Positions 33,351-43,400 of a stretch of 64,000 nucleotides of DNA are shown here, in pieces (within the stretch, counting starts at the first letter, position 1; each line of letters begins with the position of its first letter). The DNA is taken from contig NZ_CP042431.1 in assembly GCF_007970185.1 (NCBI RefSeq), positions 4,712,001 to 4,776,000 of the forward strand, given 5' to 3'. Both the position numbers and the translations under genes were made by a program. The notes beneath the pieces were generated by a model. It ran no database searches. It worked only from the letters and a program-made list of their open reading frames with translations, and was not told where the DNA came from. The stretch comes from Pseudobacter ginsenosidimutans (GTDB taxonomy: Bacteria; Bacteroidota; Bacteroidia; Chitinophagales; Chitinophagaceae).

Positions 33351-33653
33351 TTATGCGATTTCAGTTACTTTGATCTTGGTATACTGAGTGCGATGACCAT
33401 GCTTCTTGCGGAAGCCCTTCCTTCTTTTCATTTTGAAGGCGATCACCTTATCTCCCTGTACTTGCTCCAGGATCTCGGCTTTAACGGTAGCCTTTACATT
33501 ACCGCCCACGGATACATTTCCATCGGAATCTGTCAGCAATACTTCAGCGAAAGACACATTGTCTCCAGAGTTTCCACTTACGCGCGGAACATATAAAGTC
33601 TGGTCCTTCTGAACCTTGAATTGCTGGCCTGCGATTTTAACAACTGCGAACAT
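33351..33653 (-). CDS. rplU: 50S ribosomal protein L21
   Basis: This 100-aa protein has the L21 pattern: MFAVVKIAGQQFKVQKDQTL, then VLLTDSDGNVSVGGN, and a C-terminal FKMKRRKGFRKKHGHRTQYTKIKV that contacts 23S rRNA. It is first in the rplU-rpmA operon. A reverse-strand promoter element TACCTTTG (33676-33683) lies about 22 nt upstream of the ATG. Confidence 0.98.
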   Translation of the reverse strand: MFAVVKIAGQQFKVQKDQTLYVPRVSGNSGDNVSFAEVLLTDSDGNVSVGGNVKATVKAEILEQVQGDKVIAFKMKRRKGFRKKHGHRTQYTKIKVTEIA

Positions 33654-33675
33654 AGGTTTCCAAAAATTAGGAGTG

Positions 33676-33683
33676 CAAAGGTA
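33676..33683 (-). promoter_or_regulatory. -7 element of the rplU-rpmA operon
   Basis: The reverse strand reads TACCTTTG, an exact TAnnTTTG match, followed by GC and a 22-nt leader to rplU. The -33 box is weak. Confidence 0.7.
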
Positions 33684-33927
33684 GGGTTTTGTAACAGATT
33701 GTGAAGGATTTAGAGATAGTTTTTTTCAAATAATCCGGGCCCGATCATCAATAGTAACACAATAAATTGATTATCAGGCCCGTTTCAGTATAGTTTTGTT
33801 TTCGGTCAGGATGGGAATAAAAAGGGACGATCCATTCAGATCGTACTACAAAGATGTTGTTCAACTTCACAAAGTTGCATCATCATCACCCTGATTTTCA
33901 AATCATGTAAACTCGACCCGCAAACCT

Positions 33928-33959
33928 TTGTTTCATTTAATGAATTGACGTAGGTTTGT
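33928..33959 (+). promoter_or_regulatory. Promoter of the GH3-like gene
   Basis: TTTG (33928-33931), exactly 20 nt, then TAGGTTTG (33952-33959) is a perfect match to the Bacteroidota vegetative promoter, 22 nt before ATG 33982. The remaining 33684-33927 gap shows no gene. Confidence 0.85.
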
Positions 33960-33981
33960 TTTTTAACGTTGATTGGGACTT

Positions 33982-35478
33982 ATGCAGATCAAATCTTTAC
34001 TGGCAAAACCATTTGCCCACTACATATATAAAGGTATCAGGAAGGGAATGCACACGGCAGTGGAAGATCAGGAGAATATCTTTAAAGAACTTCTCAAAAC
34101 GGTTAAACTGACCGAATTCGGCAAAGACCATAACCTGCAACAGGTTTCCGTATACGAAGAGTTCATCCAGGCCGTACCCATCCGCGATTACGAACAGTTC
34201 AAGCCTTATATCGAAAAGATCAAGGAAGGCAAACACAATGTGCTCTGGAAAGGCAAGCCCATCTATCTTGCCAAAACTTCCGGCACCACCAGCGGGGTGA
34301 AATATATCCCCATCTCCAAAGAATCGATCTCCAATCATATCAACTCGGCGCGTAATGCCCTGCTCTGCTATATCGCAGAGAGCGGCAACAGCCAGTTCAC
34401 CAACGGGAAAATGATCTTCCTCTCCGGTTCACCCGAGCTGGAAAGACTGGGAGGCATTCCCACCGGCAGGCTTAGCGGCATCGTGAACCATCACGTGCCC
34501 AGCTATCTCCGCCGCAACCAGCTGCCTTCCTACGAAACCAATTGCATCGAGGACTGGGAAACCAAGCTCGATAAAATTGTGGAGGAAACCATCAAACAGG
34601 ATATGACGCTCATCAGTGGCATTCCACCATGGATGCAGATGTATTTCGATCGCCTGATGGAGCGCAGCAATGGGAAAAAGATAAAAGAGATCTTCCCCAA
34701 TTTCTCCGTGATGGTGCATGGTGGCGTGAATTTTGAACCATATCGCCAGAAATTGTTCGAGAGCATCGGGCAGAAGATCGCGGCAGTGGAAACATTCCCC
34801 GCTTCCGAAGGGTTCTTTGCTTTCCAGGACAGCCAGCATGCAGAAGGATTACTGCTCAATACCAATAGCGGCATCTTCTTTGAATTTGTTCCGGCAGGAG
34901 AGATCTTCTCACCCAATCCAACCAGGCTGAGCCTGAAAGATGTAAAAGTGGGAGAGAACTACGCCCTGATCGTGAACAGCAATGCTGGCCTCTGGGGTTA
35001 CAATATCGGAGATACCGTGAAGTTTGTATCAACCAACCCTTATCGGTTGGTGGTAACCGGAAGGACCAAACATTTCATCTCCGCATTTGGTGAGCACGTG
35101 ATCGGTGAAGAAGTGGAATACAGTCTCATCAAGGCAGCGGAAGAAGTAGGTGTGCATATCACCGAGTTCACCGTGGCGCCATTTGTTCAGCAAGGCAAAG
35201 GAAAGAGCTATCACGAGTGGTTCATCGAATTCGAGAATGCGCCGGCTGACCTGAGTGGCTTCGCCAACAGGGTGGACAGCTATCTTCGTCAGAAGAATAT
35301 TTATTACAACGATCTGATCACAGGTAACATACTTTTACCGCTTCATATCCGTTCTGTGAAGAAAAATGGTTTCATCGATTACATGAAATCCATCGGCAAG
35401 CTGGGAGGACAGAACAAAGTGCCCCGTTTAAGCAACGACCGTAGGATCGCCACTGCACTCGAGCAGTTCATTGAATAA
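33982..35478 (+). CDS. GH3-family acyl-adenylating (amido synthetase-like) enzyme
   Basis: The start ATG 33982 sits 22 nt after a perfect promoter and gives 498 aa. Family motifs are KTSGTTSGVKYIPISKES (P-loop-like ATP site), ETFPASEGFFAFQD (ATP/adenylate) and LWGYNIGDTVKFVSTNPYRLVVTGRTKHFISAFGEHV (ATP-binding and hinge). The C-terminal cap includes HEWFIEFENAP. Plant GH3 enzymes join amino acids to jasmonate or auxin. Bacterial members of this length are common in Bacteroidota with unknown substrates, often near isoprenoid or lipid genes. dxr follows 44 nt downstream. Confidence 0.92.
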   Translation: MQIKSLLAKPFAHYIYKGIRKGMHTAVEDQENIFKELLKTVKLTEFGKDHNLQQVSVYEEFIQAVPIRDYEQFKPYIEKIKEGKHNVLWKGKPIYLAKTSGTTSGVKYIPISKESISNHINSARNALLCYIAESGNSQFTNGKMIFLSGSPELERLGGIPTGRLSGIVNHHVPSYLRRNQLPSYETNCIEDWETKLDKIVEETIKQDMTLISGIPPWMQMYFDRLMERSNGKKIKEIFPNFSVMVHGGVNFEPYRQKLFESIGQKIAAVETFPASEGFFAFQDSQHAEGLLLNTNSGIFFEFVPAGEIFSPNPTRLSLKDVKVGENYALIVNSNAGLWGYNIGDTVKFVSTNPYRLVVTGRTKHFISAFGEHVIGEEVEYSLIKAAEEVGVHITEFTVAPFVQQGKGKSYHEWFIEFENAPADLSGFANRVDSYLRQKNIYYNDLITGNILLPLHIRSVKKNGFIDYMKSIGKLGGQNKVPRLSNDRRIATALEQFIE

Positions 35479-35522
35479 GCGATTGAATTTTCATCAGACG
35501 ATTGACCAATTCTATTTAAAAC

Positions 35523-36692
35523 ATGTCAAACAGTTTTCCTCAGAAACGTATTGCTTTATTCGGATCCACAGGTTCTATCGGAACTCAGGCTTTGGAAGTG
35601 ATTGCGGCCAATCCCGACAAATTCACTGCCGAAGTGCTGACTGCCCACAGCAATGATGAACTGCTGGTGAGGCAGGCATTGCAGTTCCATCCTAATATTG
35701 TTGTTATCGGCGACGATAAGAAATATGCCAAAGTGAAAGCAGCGCTGGCCGCTACAGACGTGAAAGTGTTTGCAGGCGAACAGGCTCTGGAAGAAGTGGC
35801 TGCGATGGATTGTTATGATATGATGCTGGCCGCCATCGTTGGTTTTGCCGGCCTTCGTCCAACGCTCAAAGCTTTGGAGATCGGCAAGGCGATTGCACTT
35901 GCCAATAAAGAAACCCTGGTAGTGGCAGGAGATATCGTGATGCAAAAAGCCGTGGAGCACCGCGCGCCTGTGATACCGGTGGACTCAGAGCATTCCGCCA
36001 TCTTTCAATGCCTGGTAGGCGAAACACGCAACCGCATCGAGAAGATCGTGCTCACTGCTTCGGGCGGTCCCTTCCTGGGGAAGAAGCCGAATTACCTCGT
36101 GAACGTGAAGCGCGATCACGCACTGCAGCATCCTAACTGGAATATGGGAGCGAAGATCACTATCGATTCCGCTACCCTCATGAACAAGGGACTGGAAATG
36201 ATCGAAGCCAAATGGCTGTTCAATCTGAAGCCTGAGCAGATAGAAGTGCTGGTGCATCCGCAAAGCATCATCCATAGCATGGTGATGTTTGAAGACGGCA
36301 GCATCAAAGCGCAGATGGGCCTGCCCGATATGAAGCTGCCTATCCAGTATGCGATGGCATTCCCCGGCCGGATCCCGAACGATTTTCCAAGATATGATTT
36401 CCGCAAACCTTCACAGCTGAGCTTCGAAGAGCCGGATGTGAAAACATTCCGCAATCTCACGCTGGCCACCGATGCGCTTTTCAAGGGAGGTAATCTTCCC
36501 TGCGTGCTGAATGCGGCCAATGAAATTGCGGTGTATGCTTTCCTGCGCAACAGGATCGGATTCCTGGACATGACGGACCTGATAGAGAAAACCATGGAGG
36601 CGATCCCATTCATAGAGCATCCCACACTGGAAGAATATTTTGAGAGTGATGCGGAGGCCCGTAATTTCGCCGCTTCGGCAATTAAGCTTTGA
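35523..36692 (+). CDS. dxr: 1-deoxy-D-xylulose 5-phosphate reductoisomerase
   Basis: The 389-aa enzyme catalyses the committed MEP-pathway step from DXP to MEP with NADPH. The N-terminal Rossmann motif is RIALFGSTGSIGTQALEVI. The catalytic and metal-binding segments are LANKETLVVAGD, PVDSEHSAIFQCL, ASGGPFLGK and TLMNKGLEMIEAKWLF. HPQSIIHSMVMFEDGS and the C-terminal LPCVLNAANEIAVYAFL complete the family profile. All expected residues are present and the length is normal. It is followed by rseP with a 170-nt gap, an order (dxr-rseP) conserved in many bacteria. Confidence 0.98.
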   Translation: MSNSFPQKRIALFGSTGSIGTQALEVIAANPDKFTAEVLTAHSNDELLVRQALQFHPNIVVIGDDKKYAKVKAALAATDVKVFAGEQALEEVAAMDCYDMMLAAIVGFAGLRPTLKALEIGKAIALANKETLVVAGDIVMQKAVEHRAPVIPVDSEHSAIFQCLVGETRNRIEKIVLTASGGPFLGKKPNYLVNVKRDHALQHPNWNMGAKITIDSATLMNKGLEMIEAKWLFNLKPEQIEVLVHPQSIIHSMVMFEDGSIKAQMGLPDMKLPIQYAMAFPGRIPNDFPRYDFRKPSQLSFEEPDVKTFRNLTLATDALFKGGNLPCVLNAANEIAVYAFLRNRIGFLDMTDLIEKTMEAIPFIEHPTLEEYFESDAEARNFAASAIKL

Positions 36693-36862
36693 TTTTCAGG
36701 CCATCTGCCGGAACCGGAACTGTTTGAGCTCCGTTAATAAATTGGGAATTTATATCAACGGCGGGCCTGGAACGCTGATATATAATGATTTCAGCATTTT
36801 TAATCGTACATTGAAAACCTGGAATTATTCACTTAAAAATTTACAACAGGATTCTGATTCAT

Positions 36863-38221
36863 ATGATAACATTGTTAGCAATCGATTGGGCAGTAGTAGG
36901 CATTAAGGCGGTACAGTTACTATTGTGTTTGTCCATCCTGGTAGTGCTTCACGAGATGGGCCATTTTCTCCCGGCCAAATGGTTTAAGTGCAGAGTTGAA
37001 AAGTTCTACCTCTTCTTCGATCCTTACTTTTCCATCGTTAAAAAGAAAATTGGTGATACCGTTTACGGGATCGGCTGGTTGCCACTGGGTGGTTATGTGA
37101 AGATCTCCGGTATGATCGATGAGAGCATGGACAAAGAGCAAATGAAACAGGAGCCACAGCCCTGGGAGTTCCGCAGCAAACCAGCCTGGCAGCGACTGAT
37201 CATCATGATCGGCGGTGTAACCGTGAACGTGATCCTCGGCTTCCTGCTCTTCGCGATGATTCTGTTCGTTTGGGGCGAAAGAAAATTGCCCATGGCCAAT
37301 CTGCCGCATGGTGTTGCCACCAATGTGATCAGTGAGAAAGCAGGATTGAAGAGCGGAGACAGGATCCTGAGCATCGATGGCCGACCTGTAGACGATTTCT
37401 TCTCCCTCACCAAAGATGTGATCCTTGATGAAGCACAGGTTTTGCAGGTAGAGCGTGATGGTCAGAAAATGGATATCCCTGTTCCCAAAGGAACTATCAA
37501 TAGCCTGATCAAGCGCAAGGCGCAACTGGTTGAACCCAGGGTATATCCCATTGTGGACACTGTTGTGAGAGCAGTGACCAACTTCACTCAGGACAGCCTC
37601 GTGAAAGGAGACAAGATCATTGCCCTGAACGGTACAGCTGTTACCTATTTCGATGAGTTCCTCAAATCCAAAAAGGAGCTGAAGAACCAGGAGATCAGCA
37701 TGACCGTTCTTCGTGGAGCCGACACCGTTGAAGTGCGTGCTAAAACAGACAGCAACGCTTCCGTTGGTTTCAATACCGATATTTACAAACAGGCAGGCGC
37801 ATTCGATCAGAAATATGGTTTCTTCGCTTCTATCCCTGCGGGTATCCATAAGGGTTGGGAAACGCTAAGCATGAATGTAAAGAATTTCAAACTCCTCTTT
37901 ACTTCCGATGAAGTGAAAGCCAGCGAATCGCTCGGCAGCTTTATCAGTATCGGTAATATGTTTGCCGATCAGTGGGATTGGGAAAGGTTTTGGACCATGA
38001 CTGCTTTGCTGAGTATGGTGCTGGCCTTTATGAATATCCTGCCGATCCCTGCGCTGGATGGTGGTCACGTGATGTTCACACTCTATGAAATGGTTACCGG
38101 CAGAAAGCCTGGCGAGAAATTCCTGGAGTATGCACAGATGGTGGGCATGGTGCTGCTGCTGGCTTTGATGGCTTACGCGTTCGGTCTGGATATCTGGAGA
38201 ACGATCACAGGAAAAGGATAA
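36863..38221 (+). CDS. rseP: RIP metalloprotease RseP (site-2 protease)
   Basis: The 452-aa inner-membrane zinc protease has H30-E31-xx-H34 (VVLHEMGHF) in its first helix and the third zinc ligand Asp in MNILPIPALDGGHVMF. Central PDZ domains include VISEKAGLKSGDRILSIDGRPV, and a second one follows with SLVKGDKIIALNGTAV. It normally cuts anti-sigma factors within the membrane. In Bacteroidota it can release ECF sigma factors from FecR proteins, two of which are encoded downstream in this window. A strong terminator follows. Confidence 0.97.
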   Translation: MITLLAIDWAVVGIKAVQLLLCLSILVVLHEMGHFLPAKWFKCRVEKFYLFFDPYFSIVKKKIGDTVYGIGWLPLGGYVKISGMIDESMDKEQMKQEPQPWEFRSKPAWQRLIIMIGGVTVNVILGFLLFAMILFVWGERKLPMANLPHGVATNVISEKAGLKSGDRILSIDGRPVDDFFSLTKDVILDEAQVLQVERDGQKMDIPVPKGTINSLIKRKAQLVEPRVYPIVDTVVRAVTNFTQDSLVKGDKIIALNGTAVTYFDEFLKSKKELKNQEISMTVLRGADTVEVRAKTDSNASVGFNTDIYKQAGAFDQKYGFFASIPAGIHKGWETLSMNVKNFKLLFTSDEVKASESLGSFISIGNMFADQWDWERFWTMTALLSMVLAFMNILPIPALDGGHVMFTLYEMVTGRKPGEKFLEYAQMVGMVLLLALMAYAFGLDIWRTITGKG

Positions 38222-38246
38222 CATTCCACGATATTAATTTCTGCTA

Positions 38247-38270
38247 AAACCCGCCAATGTGCGGGTTTTT
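38247..38270 (+). terminator. Rho-independent terminator of rseP
   Basis: AAAACCCGC (38247) pairs with GCGGGTTTT over a 6-nt loop and ends in a T5 tract. It separates rseP from the sigma/FecR locus. Confidence 0.9.
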
Positions 38271-38344
38271 ATTTGCGCCGCCTTTTGTGCTGTTATGGAA
38301 TTAACATAGTTTGCAGCCTGCAGCCGTCAACTAACTGTACTCCT

Positions 38345-38932
38345 TTGTCTATTTATCAATCATACGCAGAACAACAATTGCTTCTTCAGATCTCACGAAG
38401 AGATGAACTGGCTTTTGCAGAACTGGTGAAACGCTATCGCGAAAACATCTATACCACTGCATTGCGGCTGGTACACCGCCGCGTGCTGGCAGAAGAAGTG
38501 CTGCAGGATGTATTTCTGAAAGTATGGCTGAATGCAGCAGGTTTACCGGAGCTGGATAATTTCCCAGCCTGGCTGAATCGCGTAGCACGCAACACCATTT
38601 ACACGGCTTTCCGGCAGTCGCTGAAAGAGAATGTAGTGGAATTGAACGAAGAGGTTGAAGAGGCCGCTCATTTCCTGGAGGAAGACAGGATACTCGATAA
38701 AGAATACAGCGCATTATTGCATGAAGCTGTGAACAGCCTGCCTCCCAGGCAGCAACAAACCTGGCGGCTTATTCGCGAGGAAGGAAAGAAAAGAGCGGAA
38801 GTAGCAGCCGAATTGAATATCTCCCCCGAAACCGTAAAATTTCATCTCGAGGCTGCTGTAAAAAATGTACGCGCCTATTGCCTCAGTCGCTTGCCTGCTG
38901 CTATCGCCATGCTTCTGATCGGCATCAAATAA
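38345..38932 (+). CDS. ECF RNA polymerase sigma-70 factor (SusC/FecR-linked type)
   Basis: Region 2 shows DELAFAELVKRYRENIYTTALRLVHRRVLAEEVLQDVFLKVWLNA. Region 4 shows LPPRQQQTWRLIREEGKKRAEVAAELNISPETVKFHLEAAVKNVR. No ATG occurs in frame before region 2. I chose TTG 38345 (SIYQSYAEQQLLLQISRRDE), which matches the usual N-terminus of this family and gives about 195 aa. A longer reading would start inside the rseP terminator. It should direct transcription of the downstream SusC operon when FecR releases it. The start remains uncertain. Confidence 0.88.
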   Translation: MSIYQSYAEQQLLLQISRRDELAFAELVKRYRENIYTTALRLVHRRVLAEEVLQDVFLKVWLNAAGLPELDNFPAWLNRVARNTIYTAFRQSLKENVVELNEEVEEAAHFLEEDRILDKEYSALLHEAVNSLPPRQQQTWRLIREEGKKRAEVAAELNISPETVKFHLEAAVKNVRAYCLSRLPAAIAMLLIGIK

Positions 38933-38995
38933 TTTTTTTCATTTCACCCTCCCCACTGCTGAATTTTTGGAGACAATAGTATTGAAGCTATTGTT

Positions 38996-40219
38996 ATGAC
39001 CACAGATAAACTGATTGAACTATTCGGAAAATGTCAGTCGCAAACGGCAACCGCTGCAGAGAAAGCGGTGTTGCTTTCCATGCTGGAAGATGCCGGTAAT
39101 GAAGAAGCGATCAGGAACCTGATCGACGGGCAACTGGCGGAAGAAAAACCGTTGCAGGATATTTCAGATAGTACATTCAACGCCATGCTGGAAGCTATTT
39201 TCAGGGCAGGCAATAATCTGCCGGCTCCTGTTCGCAAAATATCTTTCCTGCAACGCTGGGGCAGGGTGGCTGCGGCTGTACTTATACTGTTGGCAGGCAT
39301 TACGGCCATTGCCTTATTGATGAACAGGAAAGAGGAGCATCAGCAACCTGCACTGGTACAGTATCCGCTGGATCTGCCTCCCGGAAAAAATGGCGCGGTG
39401 CTAACCCTTTCCGATGGTTCACAACTGGTACTCGATTCATTGAACAATGGATTGATCGGTACACAGAATGGTGCAGCAGTAGTACTCAAAAACGGAGAGC
39501 TTGCTTATCAGCCAGCTGAACAAACCTCCGTAACTGTTACTTTCAATACAATGTCTACCCCCAAAGGAAGACAATTCTCTTTATTGCTTCCCGATGGAAC
39601 CAAAGTTTGGCTGAATGCGGCTAGTAGTCTCCGTTACCCGACAATATTCGCAGACAATGAAAGGAAGGTGGAAATAAGCGGTGAAGCATATTTCGAAGTA
39701 GCGAAAGATGCCAGGAAACCATTTTATGTAAGCATTGGTGGTCGTGCAGCTATCGAAGTGCTTGGTACCAGTTTCAATGTGAATGCTTATGAAAATGAAG
39801 TGGCTGTAAATACTACGCTGATCGATGGATCGATTGCCGTGTCTGCATTGTCAGGTACACTAAAGCCAGGCGGCAACAGGGTTGTATTGCAACCGGCACA
39901 ACTGGCGCGCATCACTACTCAGGCCGGAGCCAATACTCAACCGGAAAAGATACTCGTAGTGGATAATGTAGATACCGGAAAAATTACCGCCTGGAAGGAT
40001 GGCATCTTCAACTTCAATGGTACAAGGCTGGAAGAAGTGATGCGGCAGCTTGAAAGGTGGTACGATATAAAAGTGGTGTATGAAAAAGAAATTCCCAATA
40101 TCCGTTTCGGCGGAAAAATGAGCAGGAACCTTAATCTCGATGAATTACTGAAAATACTGGAAGCCTCTGAAGTCAGATTCAGGATGGAAGAAGGTCGTCG
40201 CCTTGTTGTACTTCCCTGA
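38996..40219 (+). CDS. FecR-family anti-sigma factor
   Basis: The 407-aa protein has an N-terminal cytosolic sigma-binding part (residues 1-85), a single TM at about 89-109 (GRVAAAVLILLAGITAIALLM), and a periplasmic FecR domain. Signature segments are YPLDLPPGKNGAVLTLSDGSQLVLD, STPKGRQFSLLLPDGTKVWLNAASSLRYP, GEAYFEVAKDARKPFYV and VLGTSFNVNAY. The C-terminal DUF4974-like domain is FNGTRLEEVMRQLERWYDIKVVYE. Signalling from the STN domain of the downstream SusC should release the sigma factor. It lies 63 nt after the sigma gene and is separated from susC by 210 nt with a hairpin. Confidence 0.95.
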   Translation: MTTDKLIELFGKCQSQTATAAEKAVLLSMLEDAGNEEAIRNLIDGQLAEEKPLQDISDSTFNAMLEAIFRAGNNLPAPVRKISFLQRWGRVAAAVLILLAGITAIALLMNRKEEHQQPALVQYPLDLPPGKNGAVLTLSDGSQLVLDSLNNGLIGTQNGAAVVLKNGELAYQPAEQTSVTVTFNTMSTPKGRQFSLLLPDGTKVWLNAASSLRYPTIFADNERKVEISGEAYFEVAKDARKPFYVSIGGRAAIEVLGTSFNVNAYENEVAVNTTLIDGSIAVSALSGTLKPGGNRVVLQPAQLARITTQAGANTQPEKILVVDNVDTGKITAWKDGIFNFNGTRLEEVMRQLERWYDIKVVYEKEIPNIRFGGKMSRNLNLDELLKILEASEVRFRMEEGRRLVVLP

Positions 40220-40339
40220 TTTCATTATCCTATACTGTTATTCCATTTCTCCTTTCCTGGTAAACTTGAACAGTTAACTGTCAGTGATGAACCGTATACA
40301 CGGGCTCGTCTGAATGCATGCTGCCCATCAAAAACAAAA

Positions 40340-40365
40340 CCGCCACGGATTAGGCCCCGTAGCGG
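40340..40365 (+). promoter_or_regulatory. Hairpin between fecR and susC (possible attenuator)
   Basis: CCGCCACGG (40340-40348) pairs with CCGTAGCGG (40357-40365) with one mismatch and an 8-nt loop. It lies in the 210-nt fecR-susC gap and has no T tract directly after it. A similar but T-rich hairpin sits at the same place in the second cassette (57079-57110). Confidence 0.5.
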
Positions 40366-40429
40366 CGATGTTTGGGTTGATGCTAAACTCGATTGATAAG
40401 TTTTTTTCTAACCAAACTGCAACAAAAGT

Positions 40430-43400
40430 ATGCAAAAAACTGCTTTTACTTTCCATTGCTGCGTCCTCCTGCAATCGATACCAGGATGGGGGATGAAGGG
40501 AAAGGAAAATTCCGGAAGGCTACTGCTGCTTCCGGTACAAACCAGGAGAATTATGAGACTGCTCGCATTTTATCTTTTAGTGGCTTCCTTTGCTGTTTCT
40601 GCTAAACCGGTAGCGCAAACCATTACGGTATCCGGCAAAAACTTTGCACTGGACCAGCTGTTCAATGTAATCGAAAAACAAACGGGCTTCATGGTGGTGT
40701 ACAATATGGACCTGCTGGAAAACACAAAGCCAGTATCGGTTTCCGTTCGCCAAATGCCACTGAAGGATTTTTTGAAAACGGTATTCAAAGATCAGCCGCT
40801 TGGCTTTCTGGTTTTTGACAATACCAAAACCATTACACTGTCGAGGAAGCAGATAACGGCGCCTGTTCTGAAAGATATTTTGAACCTGTCGCCTTCGATG
40901 GATATTTCTGTGAGGCTGATTGCTGCAGGTACTGGTGAACCGGTAGCAGGTGCTTCCGTTACCATCAAAGGCCGAAGGGCGGGAACCATTTCCAGCAGTG
41001 CCGGGCAATTCTCCTTATCGAATTTGTCCGATACGGCTTCCATCCTCATCACCTCGATAGGATTTAATCCGGTGGAAGTATCGATAAAACGACTGGCCGC
41101 TCTCGAAACAGGCACTTCTTATTTGTTGAAAACCGGTAGTGTGAGAAAAGTGACTGCATCGGAATATGTGATCACGCTCTCGCTCGCAGATAATATACTG
41201 GATGAAGCGGTAACTACTGCTTATTCGAGAACCAGTAGAAAACTGGCCATTGGAACGATTGGTACAATCAAAGCGGAGGACATAGAAAAACAACCAGTAT
41301 TCAATGCCCTTGAGGTACTGGCAGGTAAAGTGCCGGGAGTGAGTGTTACACCCATCTCGGGTAATCGCGCTGCACCTGTACAGGTAATCATAAGAGGGAA
41401 AAACTCTATCAATGAAACTACCAGTACGGATCCGCTGTATGTGGTTGACGGAATTCCCTGGACTACACTGAATATTTCCCCTTATTTCGGAAGGTTTCCT
41501 ACCTCTCTGGGAGCTGTGCAGGGGGGCTTTACAAAAACATATGGAGAGAACCCATTGCTAAGCATCAATCCGAGAGATATTGAAAGAATCGATGTTCTCA
41601 AAGATGCCAATGCCACTGCCATTTATGGTTCACGGGGTGCGAATGGCGTGATTCTCATCACTACCAAAAAAGCCCAGAAAGGACCGGCCAGTTTCAATAT
41701 GTCTGTCAGTAACGGATTGAGTTATGTGCAGAAATACAATACTCTACTCAATACACCGGAATACCTGGCCGTCAGAAGAGAAGCACTCATGAATGACGGA
41801 ATTACCCCGGATATCTATAATGCACCTGATGTTATGAAATGGGACAGTACCAAATATACCGACTGGCAACGCTGGGCAGCCGGCACCGGAAGTACTACCG
41901 ATATCAATGCAAGACTGAGCGGCGGTTCGCTGCAGACTAACTATTTCCTGTCTGCCACCTACAGCACAATAAAAGAACCCATGAACCTCGATGGAAAGAA
42001 CCAGCGGGGCTCATTCAACTCCAGTTTAAATCATACCAGTGCAAACCGCCGGTTCAACATGACCATCGGAAATAACATGGCCATTACACGTGTGAAAGCT
42101 TATGCCATCAACGATCTGCAATCGTTACCCCCGAATGCACCGGATGCGTATGATGAAAAGGGAGAATTCAATTTTGAACCCTACAGGGGACAGTACATGA
42201 GTGAATTTCCATTCGGTGGTCTTAAAAAGCCGAGTGACAGTAAAACCTTTTCATTGGCAAGTCATATCAATGTTAGTTACGAATTGCTGAAGGGATTGAC
42301 CCTTTCAGCAAGAGCAGGCTACAACTATTCCCAGAACGAAAATGGCGATTATACACCCGCGGCTGCCAGCGACCCCCTTTACCCAGGAAACTATTCAATG
42401 GCCTTCTTTGGTAAAACCCTGAACAAAAGCTGGACGGTTGAACCGCAATTACGCTACAATACTTATCTGGGAAGAGGCAACCTGTCTGTACAGCTCATTA
42501 CCAATATGCAATCTGTAACCACCCGTAGTGAAACAGTTACCGCCAGTCTTTTTCCCAGTGATGAAATGATGAAGAGCTATATGTATGCCAGCCTGAAAGA
42601 TTTCCAGGAGAACTATGGTGAGTATAAGAATGTTTTTGCTGTAGCAACAATCAGGTATGATTGGGACAATAAATATAGTATCAACCTCGTGGGGAGAAGG
42701 GATGGATCTTCCCGTTTTGGCCCCGGCAAACAATTCGGGAGCTTCGGATCTGCTGGTTTTGCCTGGGTAGCATCGGAAGAAGGATGGCTTAAAAAACTAA
42801 TGCCCTCCTGGATGAACCTTGTAAAGTTCAGTGCCAGCTACGGCAAAACAGGTTCCGACAATATTGGTGATTATGAATATTTGTCGAGATGGTCGAATCT
42901 TCTGGTACTTGGAGGAGCAAACGGTATGCTTGCCTACAATAACGTCAATGCCTTTCATGTGATCAGACCGCTGAACCAGGATTTCCGATGGGAAACCAAT
43001 TTGAAGTCTGACATCACAGCTTCACTGGGATTTCTCCAGAATAAACTCATGCTGGACATGACCTGGTACAGCGAGTTGTCGAAAGATCAACTGACAAATG
43101 TTGATATGCCGTTTATGACAGGTTTTGGTGCTGCATTGGAAAACAGAGATGCCCAGGTGCGCAACAGTGGTATCGAATTCAACCTGAGCGCAAATCTGAT
43201 AAATTCAAAGGATTGGGGGCTCAGCCTTTCTTTCAATATCGGCAGGAATTGGAACAAGCTGGTTGATTTTCCCAGTCTCGAAAATTCTGTGTACAAAGGA
43301 AGATTAAGAGTAGGTTCCTCCACCTCCACCATGTATTTACTCAGATACACCGGCATTGATCCCATGACGGGGTACTATACTTTTGAAGACAGGAATAAAG

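Noticed and set aside
40314-40605. Short frames before susC (for example from 40314)
   Set aside because: They overlap the intergenic hairpin and the N-terminus of SusC in other frames. No independent support.
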